Below the pieces are notes generated by a model. That model was not told the origin of the DNA. It ran no database searches and saw only the letters and a list, made by a program, of their open reading frames with translations. From Actinomycetota bacterium (GTDB lineage Bacteria > Actinomycetota > Actinomycetes > Nanopelagicales > Nanopelagicaceae): a stretch of 50,888 nucleotides of DNA. The position numbers and the translations under genes were made by a program. Shown one piece after another: positions 1 through 8,006 of this stretch. Every line of letters begins with the position of its first letter. The first letter of the stretch is position 1. Where the stretch lies: NCBI GenBank assembly GCA_009927575.1, contig RFMS01000135.1, forward strand, positions 1 through 50,888, written 5' to 3'.

Positions 1-55
1 TGTATAAAGCACGCCGCCAGCGTTCGTCCTGAGCCAGGATCAAACTCTCCATTGA
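1..55 (-). rRNA. rrs: 16S rRNA, 5' end only (gene continues off the left edge)
   Basis: Reverse complement reads GGAGAGTTTGATCCTGGCTCAGGACGAACGCTGGCGGCGTGC, the universal 27F region of bacterial 16S rRNA. Confidence 0.97.
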
Positions 56-330
56 ATTTTGATTCAACGTAAGTTGATTCTGGCAAAAGACATAAACATC
101 TGTCGTTTATTGTCTTTGACCAATTGATTTGTTTTACAAAGGATTCAACGGGCATGGCAATTAAGCCATACCTCATTGAGGTAATTGGCATTGACTTATG
201 GCACGCTGTTGAGTTCTCAAGGTACGGGCGCGCATTGATCAGGAGCTTCCGCTCCATCTCAAGGCAACCTGCAACCACCCCGAAGGGCAGAAGGAGAAAC
301 TTAGGCCACCCTAGGCCTCGAGGTCAAATC
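56..330 (-). promoter_or_regulatory. rRNA operon leader/promoter region
   Basis: Minus strand has TTGACC (322-327), an 18-nt spacer and TAAGTT (298-303), followed downstream by CCTTGAGAACTCAACAGCGTGCC, which resembles the leader motif often seen upstream of actinobacterial 16S genes, then the 16S start. Confidence 0.5.
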
Positions 331-366
331 CGGTCCATGACAGCCCAAAAGCGCCAAAAGATCGAA

Positions 367-390
367 AAAACCTTGATTTATAAGGGTTTT
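367..390 (-). terminator. Possible terminator downstream of tyrS
   Basis: aaaaCCTTgatttatAAGGgtttt hairpin with a T-run on the minus strand (GGTTTTTTCG), between the tyrS stop and the rrn promoter. Confidence 0.45.
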
Positions 391-508
391 CTGCAGTTTC
401 TAGGGAAGTTCTTCCTCGCTAACCGGCCTTGTTGCGTCCGTCTCGTAGCGAAGAATTGAAGAATATCGGGCTTTTAATCGGTCAGCAAATCCGTACCGTG
501 AAAACTGC

Positions 509-1786
509 CTATGCCACCACTTCTACTGCAGCTAAATCACGCTTTCCTTTTCGAAGAACAAGAAAACGACCACCGATGAGATCTCCAGATGTCGGTGCAA
601 AATCTTCCGCAGTAACTTTTACGTTATTTAAATATGCGCCGCCTTCTTTAATAATGCGACGAGCTGCGCTCTTTGATTCAACAACTCCAGTTGCAACAAT
701 TAAATCAACCCATGTTGGTATCGCGTTCTTATCTTTGATTTCCGTTCGAGGTAATTCGGCTAGTGCGCCGGCTAATGTTTTGAGATCGATTGATTGAATT
801 TCACCTTGTCCGAAAAGCGCTCGCGCTGCAGCTTCAACACTGTCGCACGCTTCTGCTCCGTGGATAAGTGTTGTTACTTCGCGAGCGAGCGCGCGATGTG
901 CTTCTCGCAATCCAGGATTTGTTTGATGTGAATCAAGAAGCGCCGAGATCTCTTCATGAGACTTAAAAGAGAAAATCTTTAACAACTTCTCAACATCGCG
1001 ATCATCAGAGTTAATAAAGAATTGGAAGAAGGCATAAGGAGATGTCATTGCAGGATCAAGCCAGATACTGCCTGACGCTGTTTTACCAAATTTTGTACCG
1101 TCAGCCTTTGTCAATAGTGGAACAGAGAGCGCGTATCCACTCTTCGTTGTCACTTTACGAATTAAATCCAAACCTGCTGTGATATTTCCCCATTGATCGC
1201 TACCACCAAGTTGCAAAGTACAGTCGTGGCGCTTGAAGAGTTCAAGAAAGTCCAGAGCTTGCAACACTTGATATGAGAATTCGGTATAACTTATTCCGCC
1301 TGCTTCCAAACGAGTCGCTACCGAATCTTTTGCCAACATCTGATTAACGCTGAAATGTTTGCCGATATCGCGGAGGAAATTGATTGCGGAGATTGGAGCT
1401 GTCCAATCTAAATTATTAACCATTAACGCCGCGTTTTTACCGTTCGAAAAGTCCAGGAAACCCTCTAGCTGATGGCGAATTCTTCCCACCCATTGTTCAA
1501 CGATCTCTTCATCATTGAGCGTTCGTTCCGAATTCCGCCCGCTGGGATCTCCTACTAAACCTGTCGCTCCCCCAACTAATGCAATTGGCCTATGTCCTGC
1601 AAGTTGGAAACGTCGCAACATTGTCATCTGCACAAGATTGCCTAGATGCAAGCTTGGCGCTGTTGGATCAAAACCAATATATAAAGTTCGCGATCCGCTA
1701 TCTAAATGTTTTATTAACTCTGCTTCATCAGTGGTTTGGGCGATTGCGCCACGCCACGTGAGGTCTCGAATGAGCGCTGCGGTCAT
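509..1786 (-). CDS. tyrS: Tyrosyl-tRNA synthetase
   Basis: 425 aa; class I motifs YIGFDPTAPSLHLGNL and KFGKT, S4-like C-terminus. Confidence 0.97.
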   Translation of the reverse strand: MTAALIRDLTWRGAIAQTTDEAELIKHLDSGSRTLYIGFDPTAPSLHLGNLVQMTMLRRFQLAGHRPIALVGGATGLVGDPSGRNSERTLNDEEIVEQWVGRIRHQLEGFLDFSNGKNAALMVNNLDWTAPISAINFLRDIGKHFSVNQMLAKDSVATRLEAGGISYTEFSYQVLQALDFLELFKRHDCTLQLGGSDQWGNITAGLDLIRKVTTKSGYALSVPLLTKADGTKFGKTASGSIWLDPAMTSPYAFFQFFINSDDRDVEKLLKIFSFKSHEEISALLDSHQTNPGLREAHRALAREVTTLIHGAEACDSVEAAARALFGQGEIQSIDLKTLAGALAELPRTEIKDKNAIPTWVDLIVATGVVESKSAARRIIKEGGAYLNNVKVTAEDFAPTSGDLIGGRFLVLRKGKRDLAAVEVVA

Positions 1787-3211
1787 AGCGACATCATTCC
1801 CGAAAACTTACTCCGCTCGTCGGTAATCCATTTCTCATGAGCAGAGATGATGTCGGCGCTACGAGCGATTTGTGTCTTGACACTCTCGGCCGAAGTGCCA
1901 TTTGGAGTAATGCGACCCGCAATTGCACCATTCACAGTAAGTACCTCTAGAACAGATAGGTCTAGTAGATCGTGCGCCGAACGAAGTTCAGCTTCCGATA
2001 GCTGGTGAAGTTCTTTTCCGTTTTTCTCACAGATCTTGACGCAGGCACCGGCGGCTTCATGGGCTTGCGCAAATGGCACGCCTTTTCTCACCAAGAAATC
2101 TGCAATCTCCGTTGCTAAAGAAAATCCAAGAGGCGCTGCTTTTGCCATGACATCGCGATTGAAAGTTGTTGAACTCACCATTCCTGAAACAGGTTTCAGT
2201 AAAAGCAGAAGATTTTCTACGCTATCGAAGAGAGTTTCTTTATCTTCTTGTAAATCCCTGTTATATGCGAATGGCAGGCCTTTTAATACAGTGAGCAATC
2301 CGGTGAGGTTTCCAATAAACCGACCTGCTTTGCCACGAGCTAACTCTGCAACATCAGGATTTTTCTTCTGTGGCATGATCGAAGAACCAGTTGAATAGGC
2401 ATCATCGAGTTGCGCCCAACCAAACTCGGTTGTTGACCACAAACTCCATTCTTCGCCGATGCGCGATAGATGAACTCCAATGAGAGAGATGATAAATAGC
2501 GCTTCTGCTACATAATCTCTATCGCTCACGCCATCGATGCTGTTTTCAACAATTCCAGCGAAACCTAATTGAGAGGCCGTCGTTGACAGGATCAAGCGGC
2601 AAAGATGATCCACTCAGCGCCCCTGATCCGAGTGGTGAGAGTGATGTCCGTTTAAGCCAATCGTGGATACGCGATAAATCTCGATTAAATGCGGCGCAAT
2701 GTTTTGCAAGTTCATGGCCAAACAAGACGGGCTGCGCATGCTGCATATGAGTAAACCCTGGCGCAACCGCGTCGGAGTACTCCGATGCTTTGCCAATAAG
2801 TGAACGTTGTAATTCAACAACACCGAGCGCAATATCAATCATATGGTCGATGAGATAAAGCTTAAGATCGGTTGTTACTTGATCGTTGCGCGATCGACCG
2901 GCGCGAATAGCGCCACCAATTACTCCAACACGTTGACTTAATCCGCGTTCAAGTGCGCTATGAACATCTTCATCCTGCTCATCGGGTAGAAATTTTCCAT
3001 CTTCTACATCGTTGTAAAGACTCTTCAGTCCGTTGCGAATCGCTAACGATTGCTCCTTATTGATCAGTCCAGATTTTTCTAAAACATAAAGGTGAGCAAG
3101 TGAACTCACGATGTCGTATGGCGCTAATCGCCAGTCAAAGTGCACGCTACGAGAAAGTGCGAAGACAGAATCGGCGGGTCCGTGTGTAAATCGACCACCC
3201 CACAGAGCCAT
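1783..3211 (-). CDS. argH: Argininosuccinate lyase, interrupted by an apparent frameshift near 2578-2590
   Basis: N-terminal ORF 2546..3211 ([16 protein letters not shown]...GSGALSGSSLPLDPV) and C-terminal ORF 1783..2613 (TASQLGFAGIVENSIDGVSDRDY...GSSIMPQKKNPDVAE) together make one ArgH. Confidence 0.93.
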
Positions 3212-3770
3212 TACTTTCTCCCTTTCGATCTCTTCACAGCACTTGCACCTTTGTTATTAGCGCGAGTTCCATTCGCGCCACCTCTCGATTGGGCGAATTC
3301 TTTCAGACGTGTCGCTAATTGCTCTCCACCATGAGCTTGTTTCGCAACGACAAGAACTGTGTCATCACCCGCAATTGTTCCGATTGCGCTTGATAAAGCG
3401 CCGTTTTGAGAGGCGCGGTCAATCGCGCTCGCCAAAAGGTGTGCACCACCTGGTGGTGTTCGAACAACAACAAGATTTCCACTTGATGTGATGACAAGAT
3501 TAATTCGTCCGAGACTCGGTTAATTGTGCCCCGAGAAGCGCGATCGTTACTCACGAATGTGTACGTAAATTCTCCGTTGTCATTTTTCGCGCGAACAGCC
3601 CCGACATCCTCCAAGTCTCGACTCGCGGTGGCTTGTGTGACATGAATGCCTTGGTCATCAAGCAGATCGACGAGATCAGACTGTGAATGCACTCGGCCTT
3701 CATTAATTAACGAGATGACAAGCGCGCGACGCGCACTCGCAGATAGTGGTTGAGGTAGGCGTTTAGCCAT
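3211..3770 (-). CDS. argR: Arginine repressor, interrupted by an apparent frameshift near 3495
   Basis: N-terminal winged helix ([36 protein letters not shown]) in ORF 3315..3812; the C-terminal domain ([24 protein letters not shown]...[15 protein letters not shown]) continues in another frame, ORF 3211..3435. Confidence 0.92.
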
Positions 3771-4938
3771 GATTAGCAACCACTTCCCTGCACGCACGCA
3801 AAAATTCATCAACGTTCTTCTGGGTAATCACAAATGCTGGCGCAATTCGAATCGTTGTTTCACTCGCTGCGTTAACAAGTACTCCTCTATTTTGAAGTTC
3901 ACTTGCAATTTTCTTGGCAATCGGTTTGCTGAAATCAAAACCAATGAGAAGTCCTTTGCCTCGTACATCCGATATGCCCGGAATTTGTCGCAATGCGCTC
4001 ATTATTTGTAAACCGAATTGGCGATTAGTTTTCATGTATTTCTTACTTTCGATTTCATCGATTGTCGCATTTCCGGCCGCACATGAAATTGGGTTACCGC
4101 CGAAAGTTGATCCATGACTTCCTGGAGTGATGAGTTCTGCTGCTCGTCCCAATGCAATCATCGCCCCGATTGGAAGACCGCCGCCGAGTCCTTTGGCAAT
4201 GGTGATGACATCAGGGGTAATTCCGGAATCTTCGTAGCCAAACCAAGTTCCTGTTCGACCCATTCCAGTTTGCACTGCATCCAGTACTAAAAGTGCGCCA
4301 TGTTTATCGCAAATTTCCCGAGCTGATTTCAAATAATTATCGTCAGGAACAATTACTCCCGCTTCACCCATAATTGGTTCAAGAATGACCATGGCTGTTT
4401 TTTTGTTAACTGCTCGTGCTAATTTCTTTACATCCCCATATGGCACATGAGAAATTTTCTTCAGTAATGGCTTAAAAGGTTCGCGTTTGGCTGGTTGACC
4501 AGTGAGCGAAAGTGCGCCCATCGTTCGACCATGAAACGCTCCGTGAGCTGCGACTATTCGATGGCGACCGGTTAATCGAGAGAGTTTGATCGCGGCTTCA
4601 TTCGCTTCTGCTCCTGAATTACAGAAGAATGTGCGAGCAGTTGCTTGCCCAGTCATGGCTTTTAATTTTTCAGCAAGTTCTACCACCTGTGGATGGCTAT
4701 AGAAATTACTTGTATGGCTGAGGATTCCAATCTGACGAGAGACCGCTTTCACAATTTTTGGATGAGCATGACCTAAAACGTTTGTGGCAATCCCGCCAAG
4801 AAAATCTAAATATCGATTGCCTTCGACATCATAAACATCTACACCTTTGCCTCGTACAAGCGCGATCGATGGTGTGCCATAAGCAGATTGAAATGTTTCA
4901 TTCCAACGTTGTGCAAATGACGCATTAGTTTTTTTCAT
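3763..4938 (-). CDS. argD: Acetylornithine aminotransferase
   Basis: 391 aa class III aminotransferase; AGVIVPDDNYLKSAREICDKHGALLVLDAVQTGMGRTG motif; position in the arg cluster. Confidence 0.95.
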   Translation of the reverse strand: MKKTNASFAQRWNETFQSAYGTPSIALVRGKGVDVYDVEGNRYLDFLGGIATNVLGHAHPKIVKAVSRQIGILSHTSNFYSHPQVVELAEKLKAMTGQATARTFFCNSGAEANEAAIKLSRLTGRHRIVAAHGAFHGRTMGALSLTGQPAKREPFKPLLKKISHVPYGDVKKLARAVNKKTAMVILEPIMGEAGVIVPDDNYLKSAREICDKHGALLVLDAVQTGMGRTGTWFGYEDSGITPDVITIAKGLGGGLPIGAMIALGRAAELITPGSHGSTFGGNPISCAAGNATIDEIESKKYMKTNRQFGLQIMSALRQIPGISDVRGKGLLIGFDFSKPIAKKIASELQNRGVLVNAASETTIRIAPAFVITQKNVDEFLRACREVVANHG

Positions 4939-5750
4939 GCATACACCAACGTTCCACCGCGATTATTAAGTGCGTCAACGAAATTTTCTGATTTTGTTCC
5001 GTCAATGATGCGGGCGGATTGAGCCCCCGAACGGATTGCATTAAGACAGGCAGTCACTTTTGGCGCCATACCTTCTTCAAATGTCTCTGCAATCTCTGAA
5101 AGTTTCTCCGCAGAAATCTCTGTAATGAGCGATGATTTATCTGGCCAATTTGCATAGATGCCTGCTACATCCGTCATAAAAATTACTTGGTCTGCGTTCA
5201 CCGCTCCTGCAATTGCACCCGCCGCAATATCTGCGTTGATATTCATTCCCATTCCACTTTCATCAGTTGCAACGGGAGAAACGATCGGGATAAATCCTGC
5301 CGACAGGAGTGAATCAAGGATCTTTGGATGAACGCGACGCACATCGCCAACTTGTCCAAGAGATTTCCATTCTCCCGCCACATTGATTTTCTTTGGCTCA
5401 ACTTCCAATAAACCGCCATCACTTCCGGAGATACCGACGGCAGGAAGTCCTAAAATCTTGAACGTTCGAACCAGATTTCGAAGTACCGTTCCAGTGAGAA
5501 CTTTCTCGACGATGGAAAATACTTCCGGTGTTGTCACTCGATAGCCGCCGATAACTTCCTTCTTGAGTCCGGCCGCTGAAATCTCACGATCAATTTGTGG
5601 CCCACCACCATGAACGATGATGAATTGTTCACCGTTCGCTAATTCATTCTTTATAGCATCGACCCATGGCTTGATGGCGTTGTTATCACCCGTCATTGCG
5701 TGCCCGCCATACTTAATGACAATCATGGCTTCATCACTTTCACGATTCAC
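4935..5750 (-). CDS. argB: Acetylglutamate kinase
   Basis: IVIKYGGHAM, IIVHGGGPQID, NINADIAAGAIAGAVNADQVIFMTDVAG. Confidence 0.96.
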   Translation of the reverse strand: MNRESDEAMIVIKYGGHAMTGDNNAIKPWVDAIKNELANGEQFIIVHGGGPQIDREISAAGLKKEVIGGYRVTTPEVFSIVEKVLTGTVLRNLVRTFKILGLPAVGISGSDGGLLEVEPKKINVAGEWKSLGQVGDVRRVHPKILDSLLSAGFIPIVSPVATDESGMGMNINADIAAGAIAGAVNADQVIFMTDVAGIYANWPDKSSLITEISAEKLSEIAETFEEGMAPKVTACLNAIRSGAQSARIIDGTKSENFVDALNNRGGTLVYA

Positions 5751-5756
5751 AACACA

Positions 5757-6899
5757 TCATGATGAGTAGGCCGAGTTCTCATGGACATACGCCGCAGTTA
5801 AATCATTGGTCCAAATAGTTGCACTCTGCGTTCCTGCATGTAGATCAATCAATATTTCTATCGTTTCGTTCTTCATGTTCACACGATCTCGCGGTTCGCC
5901 AGGAGCGCTCGACTTACACACCATGACGCCATTGAGTGAAACATCGATCGTTAACGGATCGAAGACCGCTGATGTTGTGCCTAAAGCTGCAAGAATTCGT
6001 CCCCAGTTGGGATCTTCGCCATGTAGCGCGCATTTGAGAAGATTATTTCGCGCACATGCTCTTCCTACTTCAACTGCATCTTTCTCAGTCTTCGCGTTAA
6101 CAGTTGTTATCGAAATAATCTTTGAATGGCCCTCTGCATCAGCAATAAGTTGGTGCGATAGATCGCCACAAATTTTCAACAGCGCATTTCTTAGCTCCTC
6201 GGGTGAAATTTTCTTTCCGGAAGAACCCGACGCCATCAAAAGAACGGTGTCATTTGTGGATGTGCATCCGTCTGAGTCGATGCGATTGAAAGTTCGATCA
6301 GTTACTTCGTGAAAGATTTCTGTCGCTTCACGCGGATCAACTTCGGCATCAGTCATCACGACAGAGAGCATGGTGGCAAGCGCTGGCGCTAACATTCCCG
6401 CACCCTTTGCTATTCCTGCAAATTCGAAATCACCATGTACTTGTGAAATTTTAGGCTTGGAATCTGTTGTCATAATCGCGGATGCGAGGTCGTGTAAAGA
6501 CTCAGTGTTCATGTGGGAGACACACGTGGATACACCTGCCAAAATTTCAGTCATTGGCAAACGCTCACCTATTAATCCGGTGGAACAGACAACAACATCG
6601 CCAGCATTGATGGTAAGGGACTTTGCAACTTCCTCTGCTGTTGTATGAGTGTCAGCAAACCCAGCCGGACCAGTACATGCATTCGCACCGCCGCTGTTGA
6701 GAATCACTGCGCTCACTTCGTGGTCTCGAACCACTTCTCTACTCCACATAACAGGAGCAGCGACAACTTGATTACTTGTGAAAACCGCAGTGCCAAATTT
6801 CTGTGGACCAGTGTTGACGATAAGTGCGAGATCTTTTGCGCCAGATTTTTTAATGCCGGCAGCTATGCCAGCGCCGGTGAATCCTGCGGGGAGTTTCAT
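5757..6899 (-). CDS. argJ: Bifunctional glutamate N-acetyltransferase / amino-acid acetyltransferase
   Basis: ArgJ family; NSGGANACTG, FAGIAKGAGMLAPALATMLSVVMTDA autocleavage region, NWGRILAALG. Confidence 0.97.
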   Translation of the reverse strand: MKLPAGFTGAGIAAGIKKSGAKDLALIVNTGPQKFGTAVFTSNQVVAAPVMWSREVVRDHEVSAVILNSGGANACTGPAGFADTHTTAEEVAKSLTINAGDVVVCSTGLIGERLPMTEILAGVSTCVSHMNTESLHDLASAIMTTDSKPKISQVHGDFEFAGIAKGAGMLAPALATMLSVVMTDAEVDPREATEIFHEVTDRTFNRIDSDGCTSTNDTVLLMASGSSGKKISPEELRNALLKICGDLSHQLIADAEGHSKIISITTVNAKTEKDAVEVGRACARNNLLKCALHGEDPNWGRILAALGTTSAVFDPLTIDVSLNGVMVCKSSAPGEPRDRVNMKNETIEILIDLHAGTQSATIWTNDLTAAYVHENSAYSS

Positions 6900-7927
6900 G
6901 CGCCGACACCAATTGTTGAAAGACCCAATTCAGGTGCAAATCCACACATAATGTTGGCGTTTTGTATTGCTTGTCCTGCTGCGCCTTTTCCTAGATTGTC
7001 TTCAGCGGCTGAAACAACTAATCGATTAGTGTGATCGTCAATGGCAACTTGAAGATGGACGCTATTGCTACCAGTTAAAGAAGACGTTTTTGGCATTTGA
7101 CCTTGAGGTAATAACGTGACGAACGGGGTGTGCGCATAAGCTGACTCATATAACGCGCGAATATCTTCCTGAGAAATTGATTCGGTTAACTTCGCAGTAA
7201 CTGTCGTCAAAATTCCTCTTGGCATTGGCGCAAGGATCGGTGTAAAGGAAATCTTCACATCGCCACCCTTAATCCCAGAAAGTGTCTCTTCTACTTCTGG
7301 CGTATGTTGATGCGCACCACCAAATTTGTAAGAGGTCAGTGAGTTCATCACTTCACTTCCAATAAGGTTAATTTTCGCGCTTCGACCTGCTCCTGTCGTT
7401 CCAGATGCAGCGACAACAGTGATATCTGTTGCATCAATGGCGCTAATTGCTGGCGCGGTGGCGAGAATTATTGACGTGGCGTAACAGCCAGGATTTGCAA
7501 TTCGAGAACTTTGAGCAATTTTCGCAACCTGTTGCTTCACATCTGCGATGCCATATGTCCACGTTCCGGCATGATCTCCGCCGTAATATTTTGTCCATGA
7601 CGCGGCGTTCTTCAGCCGAAAATCTGCACCAAGGTCGACGATTTTTATGGAGTTGGGCAATTGATTGACAATCTTTGCTGATTCGCCATGTGGCAACGCA
7701 ACGAACAACAAGTCACAAGTCGATGCTTCATCAATACTCGTTGCGGCAAACGTTCTTCCAGTAAAAGCAGTCAGGTGAGGATGAATCGAGGTAATGAGCT
7801 CTCCTGCGCTACTTCCCGCGGCGATATAAGAAGGCTTGAAATGTGGATGTTGTGAAAGCATCCGGAGTAACTCGCCACCGGAATAACCGCTTGCACCAAT
7901 AACTCCGACATTTATCTGCGAACTCAT
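6896..7927 (-). CDS. argC: N-acetyl-gamma-glutamyl-phosphate reductase
   Basis: VGVIGASGYSGGELLRML, NPGCYATS, PILAPMPRGILTTV. Confidence 0.97.
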   Translation of the reverse strand: MSSQINVGVIGASGYSGGELLRMLSQHPHFKPSYIAAGSSAGELITSIHPHLTAFTGRTFAATSIDEASTCDLLFVALPHGESAKIVNQLPNSIKIVDLGADFRLKNAASWTKYYGGDHAGTWTYGIADVKQQVAKIAQSSRIANPGCYATSIILATAPAISAIDATDITVVAASGTTGAGRSAKINLIGSEVMNSLTSYKFGGAHQHTPEVEETLSGIKGGDVKISFTPILAPMPRGILTTVTAKLTESISQEDIRALYESAYAHTPFVTLLPQGQMPKTSSLTGSNSVHLQVAIDDHTNRLVVSAAEDNLGKGAAGQAIQNANIMCGFAPELGLSTIGVGA

Positions 7928-7947
7928 TAGTGAAGTCTATACGGAAA

Positions 7948-7974
7948 TGTATTTTTATGCAATATTTTGCATAA
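7948..7974. promoter_or_regulatory. Candidate ArgR operator (ARG boxes) upstream of argC
   Basis: TTATGCAA-TATT-TTGCATAA (7955-7974, perfect 8-bp inverted repeat) overlapped by TGTATTTTTATGCA (7948-7961), about 20-45 bp upstream of the argC start. Confidence 0.65.
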
Positions 7975-8006
7975 TTATTCAGAACGAGAAATAGCTGATG
8001 TGACGG

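Noticed and set aside
124-797. Plus-strand ORFs 124..459 and 429..797
   Set aside because: They lie in the rrn leader and antisense to tyrS; no recognisable domains or plausible RBS.
2614-2838. ORF 2614..2838 and many other 60-130 aa ORFs antisense to or out of frame with conserved genes
   Set aside because: Overlap larger conserved coding regions; shadow ORFs of a low-stop-density sequence.
5806-6312. 168-aa plus-strand ORF antisense to argJ (also 11475..11942 antisense to the methyltransferase, 26270..26830 antisense to tkt, 36544..37086 antisense to rapZ)
   Set aside because: No homology-like composition; mirror translation of strongly conserved genes.
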